DNA of 64,000 nucleotides from Actinomadura parmotrematis. GTDB lineage: Bacteria; Actinomycetota; Actinomycetes; Streptosporangiales; Streptosporangiaceae. Location: assembly GCF_019458805.1 (NCBI RefSeq), contig NZ_JAIBOA010000022.1, forward strand, positions 62,001 to 126,000, written 5' to 3'. The translations under genes were made by a program, and so were the position numbers. Positions 40,506-48,883 of this stretch are shown piece after piece (the first letter of the stretch is position 1; the number at the start of each line of letters is the position of its first letter). Below the pieces are notes generated by a model. It was not told the DNA's origin and ran no database searches. It saw only the letters and a program-made list of their open reading frames with translations.

Positions 40506-41419
40506 TAGAACGCCGGCATCTTCGGTAGCGGGCCGCCGAACCAGCGCATGATGAGCTGGGCGGCGATCGACAGGGGGCCGGGGGCGACGATGTCGCCGGC
40601 GTCCACGGCGGCGCGCAGCTCGTCGCGGCTGTACCAGGCGGCGTCGGTGATCTCGTCGTCGTCGGGGTAGAGCGGGGGCCGGGAGCCGGGGGTGCGGGCG
40701 AAGAAGCCGAGCATGAGGCTCTGCGGCAGCGGCCACGGCTGGCTGCCCAGGTAGTGGACGTCCTGGACCGGGATCCCGACCTCCTCCTTGACCTCGCGGG
40801 CGACGGCCTGCTCCAGGGACTCGCCGGGCTCGACGAACCCGGCGAGGATGGAGCGGCGGTCGGCGGGCCACTGCGGGCCGCGGGCGAGCAGCACGTTGCC
40901 GTCGTCGTCCTGGACCAGCATGATCACGGCCGGGTCGAGGCGGGGGAACTGCTCGGCGCCGTCCTGCGGGCAGCGCCGGACGTGCCCGGCGGCGCGGACC
41001 TCGGTCGGGGCGCCGCAGCGCGGGCAGTGCCCGTGGGTGGCGTGCCAGTGCTCCAGCGCGACGGACTGGGTGAGCAGGCCCGACTCCAGGTCGTCCAGCA
41101 GGGCGCCGACCTCGCGGAGCCCGGCGGGCCGGGTGCCCTCGACGGCCGGGAGCGGCGCCGGCACCGTGAAGTAGGCGGCGCCGGACGCGTCCTGGCCCAT
41201 CAGCCAGCGCTCGCCCGCCGGGGCCTGCGCGGGCGGCAGCAGCGCGAGCGCGGGGGCGTCGCCGTCGGAGACGAGGGCCTTGCCCCGCTCGACGACCAGC
41301 ACGCGGGTCCGCGGGTCGGTCCAGGCGGAGGCGAGGAACGCCTCGTCGCGGCGCAGTTCGGCGGCCCGGTCCAGGGTGCCGCGGGCCAGGGCCAGCCATT
41401 CGAGCGGGGGTTCGGTCAC
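40505..41419 (-). CDS. nudC: NAD+ diphosphatase (NADH pyrophosphatase)
   Basis: A 304-residue NudC-type Nudix enzyme that cleaves NAD(H) to NMN(H) and AMP and can remove NAD caps from RNA. The zinc ribbon (HCPRCGAPTEVR, RRCPQDG; the fourth ligand position is Pro-Gln-Asp rather than CxxC-perfect) precedes the Nudix box GFVEPGESLEQAVAREVKEE then VGI, and the NAD-specific motif SQPWPLPQS follows. Adjacent to uvrD2/mrx1 as in M. tuberculosis (Rv3199c). 14 bases after the M20 gene stop on the same strand. Confidence 0.95.
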   Translation of the reverse strand: MTEPPLEWLALARGTLDRAAELRRDEAFLASAWTDPRTRVLVVERGKALVSDGDAPALALLPPAQAPAGERWLMGQDASGAAYFTVPAPLPAVEGTRPAGLREVGALLDDLESGLLTQSVALEHWHATHGHCPRCGAPTEVRAAGHVRRCPQDGAEQFPRLDPAVIMLVQDDDGNVLLARGPQWPADRRSILAGFVEPGESLEQAVAREVKEEVGIPVQDVHYLGSQPWPLPQSLMLGFFARTPGSRPPLYPDDDEITDAAWYSRDELRAAVDAGDIVAPGPLSIAAQLIMRWFGGPLPKMPAF

Positions 41420-41433
41420 GTGCGGTGTGCTCC

Positions 41434-42816
41434 TTAGCGCAGGGCTTCGGACAGTTCGTCCCAGAGGTAGGCGGCGGCTTCGGCGCCCTTGAGCAGCAGC
41501 CGCGTCTCGACCTTCTCATTCGGCGCGTGGATCCGGTCGTCGTTCAGGCCGACCGCGACGAAGACGAGCGGTGCGTCCAGAATGTCGGCGAGATCGGCCT
41601 CGGGGCCGCTGCCGCCCTCGCGGGTGAACAGCACCTCGGTGCCGAAGGCGCGCTCCATGGCGCGGCGGGCGGCCGCCACGCCGGGCGAGTCGATCGGCGA
41701 GAAGCACGGGCGGACGCCGCCGCCGGGGATCGTCACCTGGGCGCGGACGCCGGGCGGGGTGTTGGCCTCGACCCACTTCTCGAACTGGGCCTGGACCTTC
41801 ACCGGGTCCTGCCCGGCGACCAGGCGGAACGACAGCTTGGCGTGCGCCGAGCGCGGCACGATCGTCTTGCCGCCGGGCCCGGTGTGGCCGCCCCACATGC
41901 CGTTGACCTCGGCGGTCGGGCGCGCCCAGATGCGCTCCAGGGTGGTGTAGCCGGCCTCGCCCGCGGCGGCGAGGCTGTTCCCGGCGGTCTCCAGCCAGGA
42001 CGCCTCGTCGAACGGCAGCCGCGCGAACAGCTCGCGCTCCTCGCCGGTCAGCGGGATCACGTCGTCGTAGAAGCCGGGCAGCGTGACGCGGCCCTGCTCG
42101 TCGTGCAGGGCGGCGAGCAGGGCCGCCATCGCGTGCAGGGGGTTCGGGACGGCGCCGCCGAACGACCCCGAGTGCAGGTCGGTGTCGGGGCCGTGCAGCG
42201 TCAGCTCGGCCTCGGTGAGGCCGCGCATGCCGGTGCACATGGACGGGACGTCCGCGCTCCACATGGTGGTGTCGCTGATGACGACGGCGTCGCAGGCGAG
42301 CCGGTCGCGGTGGGCGCGGAGCAGCTCGGCGAAGTGCACCGACCCCGACTCCTCCTCGCCCTCCACCAGCAGCTTGACCGTGACGGGCGGCGCGGCGGCG
42401 CCGGAGGCGGCCATCCCGGCGCGCACGCCGAGGGTGTGGAAGAACACCTGGCCCTTGTCGTCGGAGGTGCCGCGCCCGTAGAGGCGGCCGTCGCGCTCGA
42501 CCGGCTCGAACGGGTCGGTGTCCCACTCCTCCAGCGGCTCGACGGGCTGCACGTCGTGGTGCCCGTAGACGACGACGGACGGCGCGGCGGGGTCGGCGGC
42601 CGGCCATTCGGCGAACACGGCGGGCAGCCCGCCGGTCTCCCAGACCTCGACCGTCGGCCAGCCCTGCCCGCGCAGGTAGGCGGCGAGCCACTCGGCGGAG
42701 CGGCGCACGTCGCCCGCCCGCGCCGGGTCGCCGGAGACCGACGGGATCGCCAGCCACTCCTTGAGCGCGGCGAGGAACCGCTCCCGGTCGTCCTCGATGT
42801 ATCCGGCCACGTCCAC
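41434..42816 (-). CDS. M20 family dipeptidase (CNDP/PepV-like)
   Basis: A 460-residue zinc metallopeptidase. Metal and catalytic motifs: VVVYGHHDVQPVEPLEEW, GRGTSDDKG, VEGEEESGS, the dimerisation domain with YTTLERIWARPTAEVNGMWG, and EVLFTREGGSGPEADL at the C-terminus. Started at GTG 42816 (VDVAGYIEDD), with AAGGAG ten bases upstream; longer frames upstream are unconvincing. Family members cleave Xaa-His or other dipeptides and some amidohydrolase substrates; substrate not known. Confidence 0.93.
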   Translation of the reverse strand: MDVAGYIEDDRERFLAALKEWLAIPSVSGDPARAGDVRRSAEWLAAYLRGQGWPTVEVWETGGLPAVFAEWPAADPAAPSVVVYGHHDVQPVEPLEEWDTDPFEPVERDGRLYGRGTSDDKGQVFFHTLGVRAGMAASGAAAPPVTVKLLVEGEEESGSVHFAELLRAHRDRLACDAVVISDTTMWSADVPSMCTGMRGLTEAELTLHGPDTDLHSGSFGGAVPNPLHAMAALLAALHDEQGRVTLPGFYDDVIPLTGEERELFARLPFDEASWLETAGNSLAAAGEAGYTTLERIWARPTAEVNGMWGGHTGPGGKTIVPRSAHAKLSFRLVAGQDPVKVQAQFEKWVEANTPPGVRAQVTIPGGGVRPCFSPIDSPGVAAARRAMERAFGTEVLFTREGGSGPEADLADILDAPLVFVAVGLNDDRIHAPNEKVETRLLLKGAEAAAYLWDELSEALR

Positions 42817-42889
42817 CTGGCATGCTCCTTCGCACGTCCGTCCGTCTGGCACTGTAAAGGACCCGCCGCCCTCGTCCCCGGGAGCCGAC

Positions 42890-43159
42890 ATGATCCTGAT
42901 CGACCCGCCGCTCTGGCCCGCGCGCGGCCGGGTGTGGTCGCACATGGTCAGTGACGCGTCGTTCGCCGAGCTGCACGCGTTCGCGGCCGACCTCGGGATG
43001 CCGCCCCGGGCGTTCGAGCGCGACCACTACGACGTCCCCGAGGAGCTCTACCAGGCGGCGGTGGCGCTCGGCGCGCAGCAGGTCGGCTGCCAGGAGCTGC
43101 TGGCCCGGCTGACCGGCGCGGGGCTGCGCCGCCGCAAGTTCAAGCCCTCAGGAGCGTGA
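42890..43159 (+). CDS. DUF4031 family protein
   Basis: An 89-residue protein with the family signature: MILIDPPLWPARGRVWSHMV, SDASFAELHAFAADLGMPPR and FERDHYDVPEELYQ. ATG 42890 has GGGAG nine bases upstream. Its last 20 bases overlap the 3' end of the convergent HD-domain gene. Function unknown, though the HD-domain neighbour is a frequent companion in actinobacteria as I recall. Confidence 0.9.
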   Translation: MILIDPPLWPARGRVWSHMVSDASFAELHAFAADLGMPPRAFERDHYDVPEELYQAAVALGAQQVGCQELLARLTGAGLRRRKFKPSGA

Positions 43160-43775
43160 GCTCGGTTTCCATGTTACGGCGGGCCGCGGCCTCGAAGCGG
43201 TCGCGCGCCTGCGGGGTGTGGAACAGGGCCGGCAGCGCCAGCAGGTTGGTGAGCACCTCGGCCCGGCCCGCCCGGAAGATCTCCTCGGGGACGAAGGCGT
43301 ACTCCTCGCGGACGGCGGCCGCGTAGGCGGCGTACCCGGCGGGGTCGGCGCCGAGCACGCCCAGGTCGGCGTCGCAGAGCACCGCGCCGTTGCGGTCGCC
43401 GTCCGCGGGGTCGTGGGTGGCGGTCAGCTCGACCAGCCGGACGACCTCCTCGACGGACGCGGCGGGCAGGTCGGTGTCGCCGAGCATGCGGGCGGCGAGG
43501 CGGGCGCTGCGCTCCTCGTTGTCGCCGCGCTGCGGGTCGTAGACGGCGTCGTGGAACCAGGCGGCGAGGCGGACGGCGTCGGCGTCGTCGGCGTGCCCGG
43601 CGAGCTCGTCCACCAGGTCGAGGACGGCGGCCAGGTGGGCGCGGGTGTGGTAGCGGCGGTGCGGCTCGGCGTAGCGGGCGTCCAGGGCCTCCCCGATGTG
43701 CCGGGTCTGCTCCCCGGCGAGGGCGGTCCAGCGGGCGGCGAGATCGGGGCCGGCGTCCCCGGTGCGGCGGTCCAT
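43140..43775 (-). CDS. HD-domain protein (predicted phosphohydrolase)
   Basis: A 211-residue metal-dependent HD superfamily protein. Metal ligands appear in RYHTRAHLAAVL (His), WFHDAVYD (HD) and LCDADLGVLG (Asp). Start ATG 43775 (MDRRTGDAGP); ATG 43784 is also possible. Its 5' end is about 95 bp from the divergent iron-box promoter. Substrate unknown; such proteins commonly cleave nucleotide monophosphates or cyclic nucleotides. Confidence 0.88.
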   Translation of the reverse strand: MDRRTGDAGPDLAARWTALAGEQTRHIGEALDARYAEPHRRYHTRAHLAAVLDLVDELAGHADDADAVRLAAWFHDAVYDPQRGDNEERSARLAARMLGDTDLPAASVEEVVRLVELTATHDPADGDRNGAVLCDADLGVLGADPAGYAAYAAAVREEYAFVPEEIFRAGRAEVLTNLLALPALFHTPQARDRFEAAARRNMETELTLLRA

Positions 43776-43870
43776 GCGGCCCATCCTGGCCGATCGGGTG
43801 ACGCGCGGGGACACGCGGTGCCATCGTTCTTGCACGGGGCGGAGCGCCCGGCCACTATGCTGATCGACAC

Positions 43871-43889
43871 TTAGGCAAGCCTTACCTCA
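43871..43889. promoter_or_regulatory. IdeR/DmdR iron box
   Basis: TTAGGCAAGCCTTACCTCA matches the IdeR/DtxR consensus TTAGGNNAGNCTNNCCTAA except at one base, and lies 18 bases before the TTG of the ATP-grasp gene. Iron-replete repression of the operon is expected. Confidence 0.85.
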
Positions 43890-43906
43890 CCCGCAAGGAG
43901 TGGCCG

Positions 43907-45049
43907 TTGCCCGCCGCGCTCGCCCTCGTCGCCGGCAAGGCCACGGACGCGGTGACGCGCGGCTTCCTCCCCGCCGCCGCGGCGCTCGGGCTGGACGTCA
44001 CGGTCCTCACCGACCACCCCGACGAGCACGCCGCGGTGTTCGGCGGGCGGGTCGAGACCTGCGACGTCACCGACTACCGGCGGATCATCCCGCGGGTCGC
44101 CCCGGGGAGCGCGCTGTTCACCAACAGCGACTGGCTCCAGGCGCCCGTCGCGCTCGCCGCCGACTACCTCGGGCTGCCCGGCAAGGACTGGAAGGCCGCG
44201 ACCCGCACCAAGGACAAGGGCCTGATGCGGCGCCACCTCGCCGCCCTCGACCCGGTGTTCAGCGCCGACGCCGCGCACGTCCCGGCGGACGCGCCCTACC
44301 CGCTCGTGCTGAAGCCCCGCGAGGGCGTGGCGAGCGAGGACGTCTACCTCGTCGCGGACGCCGCCGAGCTCGCCGCCCGCCGCGCCGAGATCGCCGCGCG
44401 GCGCGGCGGCGCGCTCGTCGCCGAGGAGTACCTGCCCGGCGACCTGCACACCCTGGAGACCCTCGGGGACGGCCGCGAGCTGCGCGTCCTCGGCTCGTTC
44501 CGGACGCGGATCTCGCCGCCGCCGCGCTTCGTCGAGGAGCGCATGGAGTGGGCGCCGCCCCCGCCGGGGACGGACGCCGTCCTCGCCCAGCTCGCGGCGC
44601 TCGGCGTCGGGTTCGGGGCCTGCCACACCGAGTTCGTCGTGCACGGGGGCCGGGCCCGGCTCATCGAGGTCAACTACCGGGCGGTCGGCGACCACGCCGA
44701 CTTCCTGCTCGCCGACCTGCTCGGCGTCCCGCTGTTCGAGCACATCCTGCGCGTCCACCTCGGCGAGCCGCTGCCCGCGCCCGTCCCGCCGCCGGGCCTG
44801 CACGCCGTCGTCGAGCCGCGCCTCGCGACGGCGTCCGGGACGCTGGCGGCGGCGCCGGGGGCGGTGGAGCTGACCGACGGCGGCGTCCGCCTGTCCTATC
44901 TGCCGCAGCGCGCCGTCGGCACGGCCGCCGAGCTCACCGGCACCAACCGCGACTACCTCGGCTCGGTCCGCGCGATCGGCCCGGACGCCGCCGCCGTCGA
45001 CGCCGCCATCGCCCGCTTCTGGTCCGCCCGCGAATGGGTGATCGTGTGA
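43907..45049 (+). CDS. ATP-grasp ligase of the siderophore operon
   Basis: A 380-residue ATP-grasp amide ligase. It begins TTG 43907 with AAGGAG six bases upstream. The N-terminal domain (VAGKATDAVTRGF) precedes the ATP-binding part with LVLKPREGVASEDVYLV and the ACHTEFVVHGGRARLIEVNYRAVGDH metal/catalytic block, a carboxylate-amine ligase signature. First gene of an iron-box-led operon with two IucA/IucC genes; its TGA overlaps the next start (GTGA). It probably joins a carboxylate and an amine of the siderophore precursor; exact substrates unknown. Confidence 0.82.
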   Translation: MPAALALVAGKATDAVTRGFLPAAAALGLDVTVLTDHPDEHAAVFGGRVETCDVTDYRRIIPRVAPGSALFTNSDWLQAPVALAADYLGLPGKDWKAATRTKDKGLMRRHLAALDPVFSADAAHVPADAPYPLVLKPREGVASEDVYLVADAAELAARRAEIAARRGGALVAEEYLPGDLHTLETLGDGRELRVLGSFRTRISPPPRFVEERMEWAPPPPGTDAVLAQLAALGVGFGACHTEFVVHGGRARLIEVNYRAVGDHADFLLADLLGVPLFEHILRVHLGEPLPAPVPPPGLHAVVEPRLATASGTLAAAPGAVELTDGGVRLSYLPQRAVGTAAELTGTNRDYLGSVRAIGPDAAAVDAAIARFWSAREWVIV

Positions 45050-46590
45050 CCGATCCCGGTGAGGAGGGCGCGCTCGCGGCGCGGGTCGTCGACGCGCTGC
45101 TGCGCGAGGACTACGGCGGTCTGCGCAGCCGCGCGGACGGCGGCGTCCTCGACCTGTTCGGGACGCCGGTCCCGCTGACCGGCCCGGGGTTCCTGGCCGC
45201 GCAGGTGGTGGCGCCCGATGCGGGCCTGACCCTGGACGTGGTGCTGGGCGCCGTCCGCCGCCTCGCCGACCCCCGCGACGACGTCGCGGGGTTCGAGACC
45301 GAGTGCCGCGAGGCGCTCGCTGCCGCGCGCGTGCACGAGGAGATCCGCCCCCGAACGCTCGCGCGGCTGGCGGGACGGCCGCGCAAAGGGCCTGGCACGT
45401 TCTACGACACGCTCGCGGCGTTCAACGGCCACCCCGTCTACCCGACGAGCCTCGGCCGGGCCGGGCTGACCCGCGACGACCTGGAACGCTACGCGCCCGA
45501 GTTCGCGCCGTCGTTCGAGATGCGCTGGGCGCGGATCCCGCGCGAGCGGGTCACGTCGGCGGGCACGCCGCCGCTCTGGTGGCCCGAGGCCGACGACCCC
45601 GGCGACGTCCTGTTCCCCGTGCACCCGCTGATGGCGCCGCACGTCCGCGAGCACCTGGTGCCCGCGTCCTACCTGCACGTCTCCCCCACGCTGTCGATGC
45701 GGACGGTCGCCGCCGCGCCCTTCACGCACCTGAAGACGCCGCTGCCGACCAGCACCCTCGGCCTGCGCAACAAGCGCACGATCGTCCCGCGCACGCTGCC
45801 GGACGGCGCGCTCGCCGAAAGGCTGCTGCGCCGCGTCCTCGCCGCCGAGCCCGGCCTGCCCGTCCTGCTCGCCGACGAGCAGACCTGGGGGCACGCCGGC
45901 TCCCCGCTGCTCGGCTACCTGGTGCGGCGCTTCCCCGCCGGGCTGGCGGGCGCCGAGGTCGTGCCGGTCGCGGCGCTGCTCGCCGAGGACCCCGAGGGCG
46001 GCGCCGTCATCGAGCGCTGGGACGTCGAGGAGCTGTTCGGCGCCTACCTGGACGCGCTGCTCGGCTTCGGCGTCGCGCTGTTCCGGTACGGGATCGTGCT
46101 GGAGGCGCACCAGCAGAACGTCGCGCTCGTCCTGCGGGACGGTGACCTCCGGCTGCTCCTCAAGGACAATGACGGGGCCATGGTCGATCCGGTCCGGCTC
46201 GCCGCCGCCCTCCCCGGGGCCGACCCCGCGTTCGCCGACGAGCGGATGCGCGCCCGCGACCCCGAGGCGATGGCCCGCGTGTTCACCACGATCACCCTGC
46301 ACCTCGGCGCGGCCGCCCTCGCCGAGGGCCTCGCCGCGCGCGGCCTGCTGCCGCGCCGCCGCGGCCTCGCCATGATCCGCGACCGGCTGGACGGCCTGCT
46401 CGGCCCCGGCGACGCGCTCCTGCGCGCCCGCACCCTGGACGCGGCCGCCCTGCCGGCCAAGGCCATGGTCACCGCGGGGACGCTCGTCGGCAAGGACCGC
46501 ACCGGCGCCGCCGACGTCAATAAGCACTACGGGCCGCCGTGCCCCAACTACCTGCGCCTCGACTACCCACGGGACGGATCGTGCTCCTGA
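45046..46590 (+). CDS. IucA/IucC siderophore synthetase 1
   Basis: A 514-residue NRPS-independent siderophore (NIS) synthetase starting GTG 45046. ATP-binding and catalytic features: FYDTLAAFNGHPVYPTSL near the front (HPxxxxS-like), PVHPLMAPHVREHLV, SPTLSMRTVA, LKTPLPTSTLGLRNKRTI, and the FhuF-like C-terminal part with LEAHQQNVALV and LLLKDNDGAMV. The enzyme condenses a carboxylic acid (citrate or succinate-like) with an amine via an acyl-adenylate. Coupled to both neighbours: 4-base overlap upstream, 10-base overlap downstream. Type within the NIS classes not resolved. Confidence 0.93.
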   Translation: MTDPGEEGALAARVVDALLREDYGGLRSRADGGVLDLFGTPVPLTGPGFLAAQVVAPDAGLTLDVVLGAVRRLADPRDDVAGFETECREALAAARVHEEIRPRTLARLAGRPRKGPGTFYDTLAAFNGHPVYPTSLGRAGLTRDDLERYAPEFAPSFEMRWARIPRERVTSAGTPPLWWPEADDPGDVLFPVHPLMAPHVREHLVPASYLHVSPTLSMRTVAAAPFTHLKTPLPTSTLGLRNKRTIVPRTLPDGALAERLLRRVLAAEPGLPVLLADEQTWGHAGSPLLGYLVRRFPAGLAGAEVVPVAALLAEDPEGGAVIERWDVEELFGAYLDALLGFGVALFRYGIVLEAHQQNVALVLRDGDLRLLLKDNDGAMVDPVRLAAALPGADPAFADERMRARDPEAMARVFTTITLHLGAAALAEGLAARGLLPRRRGLAMIRDRLDGLLGPGDALLRARTLDAAALPAKAMVTAGTLVGKDRTGAADVNKHYGPPCPNYLRLDYPRDGSCS

Positions 46591-48224
46591 CCAGTCGCGC
46601 CCTGTCGGCCGACGACGCCACCGCCACCGCGCTCCTCAACTGCCTCGTCCGCGAGGTCTGCGCGCCCGAGCAGCAGCTGTGGGTGGACGGCCCGCGGCTG
46701 CTGATGCGGCTGCCGCGGGTCGGCGTCGCGCTGCGCACCGGGCTGGCCCGCCCGCCCGCGGGCCCGACCTACCGGATCACCGCGCCGTTCGAGGAGCGGC
46801 GCGACGACGGCTGGATCGAGGCCGGCTGGGAGCGGCTCGCCGACCTGGTCGCCGGGGAGCTGGAGCTGGCCGCCGGGCACGCCAACCCCGAGTTCCTGGC
46901 GCAGGTCGCGGGCAGCCGCCGCACCCTCGCCGCGCTGCTGGAGGCCCGCCCCGACGTCCCCGGCGGCGACCCCTACATCGAGTCCGAGCAGTCGCTGCTC
47001 GCCGGGCACCGGTTCCACCCGTCCCCGAAGGCCCGCCAGGGCGACCCCGCCGACTGGCTGCCCTACTCGCCCGAGACCCGCGCCCGCTTCAAGCCGCACT
47101 GGCTCGCCGTCCGCGCGGACGCCGTCGTGGAGGAGGGCGACCCGCGGGCGTTCGCGCGGCTCGGCGCGCCGCCGCTGCCCGAGCACCTGCGCGCCGGGCA
47201 CGCGCTGCTGCCCGCCCACCCCTGGCAGCTCGCGCTGCTGGCCGACCTGCCGGTCTACCGGCGCGCCGTCGCCGCCGGGATCGTCCACGACCTCGGCCCG
47301 TGCGGGCCCGAGGCGGCGCCGACGTCGTCGGTGCGGACCGCCTACCTGCCGGACGCCGACGTGTTCTGCAAGTTCAGCCTGGACGTGCGGATCACCAACT
47401 GCGTCCGCAAGAACGCCTGGTACGAGCTGGCCGGCGCGGTCGCGCTGGACCGGCTGCTCGGCCCGGTCTTCGCCCGCTTCGAGGACTGCACGCTGCTCGC
47501 CGAGCCCGCCTACCGCAGCGTCGCGCTCGCCGACCGGCGCCTGCACGAGGGCCTCGGCGTCATCCTGCGCGAGGGCGTGCGGGGCCTGCCGGGCACGCCG
47601 CTGCTGTCGGCGGCGCTCGCCGACCCCTACGGGACGCTGCTGCCGGAACTGCCCGCGCTGGCCTCCGCCGACGGCGCGCAGGCGTGGTGGGAGCGGTACG
47701 TGCGGCTCGTCGCCCGGCCCGTCCTGCGGGCCTTCCTCGACCACGGCGTGGTCCTGGAGCCGCACCTGCAGAACGTCCTGGTGACCGTGGACGGCGACGG
47801 GATGCCCGTGCGGGCCGTGTTCCGCGACCTGGAGGGCACGAAGCTCACCGCCGGCCGCTGGGACCTGTCGCACCTCCCCGCGCGCGTGCGCGAGGCCGTC
47901 ACCTACGACGCCGCGCTCGGCTGGAACCGCGTCGTGTACTGCCTGATGGTCAACCACCTCGCCGAGGTCGCCGCCGCCGTCGCCGACCTGCACCCCGAGC
48001 TGGAGGACGGCCTGTGGCGGGCGCTCGGCGCCGACCTCGCCGCGTCCCCGCACGCCGACCGGCCGCAGGTGCGGGCGCTGCTGGCGGGCGTCCCGTTCCC
48101 CGCCAAGGCCAACCTGCGGACGCGGTGGATGCGGGCCGCCGACCGGTCCGCCGCCTACGTCCCGGCGCGCAACCCCCTCGCCGCGCGGCCGGGCGCCTGC
48201 GTCAGCCGCGCGGAGAGCCGCTGA
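46581..48224 (+). CDS. IucA/IucC siderophore synthetase 2
   Basis: A 547-residue NIS synthetase, start GTG 46581 (GGGACGG before it; a longer frame from 46539 is less likely). Features: GDPYIESEQSLLAGHRFHPSP, LLPAHPWQLALLADLPVYRR, TSSVRTAYLP, the FCKFSLDVRITNCVRKNAWY conserved block, and EPHLQNVLVTVDG with FRDLEGTKL. The N-terminal 100 residues and the catalytic centre differ from synthetase 1, so the pair would do two different condensations. Its 3' end overlaps that of the opposing GtrA gene by 23 bases. Confidence 0.93.
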   Translation: MLLTSRALSADDATATALLNCLVREVCAPEQQLWVDGPRLLMRLPRVGVALRTGLARPPAGPTYRITAPFEERRDDGWIEAGWERLADLVAGELELAAGHANPEFLAQVAGSRRTLAALLEARPDVPGGDPYIESEQSLLAGHRFHPSPKARQGDPADWLPYSPETRARFKPHWLAVRADAVVEEGDPRAFARLGAPPLPEHLRAGHALLPAHPWQLALLADLPVYRRAVAAGIVHDLGPCGPEAAPTSSVRTAYLPDADVFCKFSLDVRITNCVRKNAWYELAGAVALDRLLGPVFARFEDCTLLAEPAYRSVALADRRLHEGLGVILREGVRGLPGTPLLSAALADPYGTLLPELPALASADGAQAWWERYVRLVARPVLRAFLDHGVVLEPHLQNVLVTVDGDGMPVRAVFRDLEGTKLTAGRWDLSHLPARVREAVTYDAALGWNRVVYCLMVNHLAEVAAAVADLHPELEDGLWRALGADLAASPHADRPQVRALLAGVPFPAKANLRTRWMRAADRSAAYVPARNPLAARPGACVSRAESR

Positions 48225-48732
48225 GGGCGGGCTCGCGGACCGGCTCGGCGGGGCGCGCCGGGAACACCCACCGCTTGAGCGCCCACCAGCGGAACCCCAT
48301 CGCGAGCACGGTGCCGACGAGCATCCCGCTGACGAAGTCCGACACCTCCTGCGCGAGGTGGGAGATGTGCGGGTACTCCAGGTCCAGCGCGTAGCGGGCG
48401 ACGAACAGCGGCACGTCGTTGACGCCGATCGCGACCACGCTGACCAGCGCGAACAGCGTCGCCTCCAGCCGGTGGCGGCGGCCGCCGCGGGCCCGGAACG
48501 ACCAGCCGCGGTTCATCAGGTAGGAGGCGATCGTGGCGACCGTCGTCGCGATGGTGAGGGCCGTCGTCGGGTGGTCGGTCAGCACGGTCAGCTTCAGCGC
48601 GAAGTTCACCGCGGCCGTCAGCACGAAGCAGGTCCCGCCGACGAGCGCGAACTTCACCAGCTCGCGGTGGCGGACCAGGTGCGGGCGCACCCGGGCGGGC
48701 GTGCGTGCGAGAACCGAGCTGACGAGGGGCAT
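48202..48732 (-). CDS. GtrA family membrane protein
   Basis: A 176-residue protein with four membrane segments (LVKFALVGGTCFVLTAAVNF, ALTIATTVATIASYLMNRGW, LEATLFALVSVVAIGVNDVP and FVSGMLVGTVLAMGFRWWAL). The FxxVGGxxxxxxxxxxF and NRxWSF signatures are those of GtrA, which moves undecaprenyl-phosphate-linked sugars or similar precursors for cell-wall polysaccharides. ATG 48732 chosen. Overlaps the siderophore operon 3' end convergently. No glycosyltransferase is adjacent. Confidence 0.9.
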   Translation of the reverse strand: MPLVSSVLARTPARVRPHLVRHRELVKFALVGGTCFVLTAAVNFALKLTVLTDHPTTALTIATTVATIASYLMNRGWSFRARGGRRHRLEATLFALVSVVAIGVNDVPLFVARYALDLEYPHISHLAQEVSDFVSGMLVGTVLAMGFRWWALKRWVFPARPAEPVREPALSGSPRG

Positions 48733-48883
48733 CGCAGCAGTGTAGTGAAGATCGCCCATGGGCGGGCCTTCACGGACGGACGGACCGCACCCCCGCAGGT
48801 CGCCCTTCCGCCACGTATCCGTCACATATCTGGCCGCCGGCCGGGTATGCGAGCCTCATCCCCCGAGGCGAGGAGAGGTCCCC

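Noticed and set aside
43900..45045. Alternative GTG start at 43900 of a longer frame reading into IucA/IucC 1
   Set aside because: That frame before 45046 is the out-of-frame shadow of the ATP-grasp gene; codon positions favour TTG 43907 for the ligase and GTG 45046 for the synthetase.
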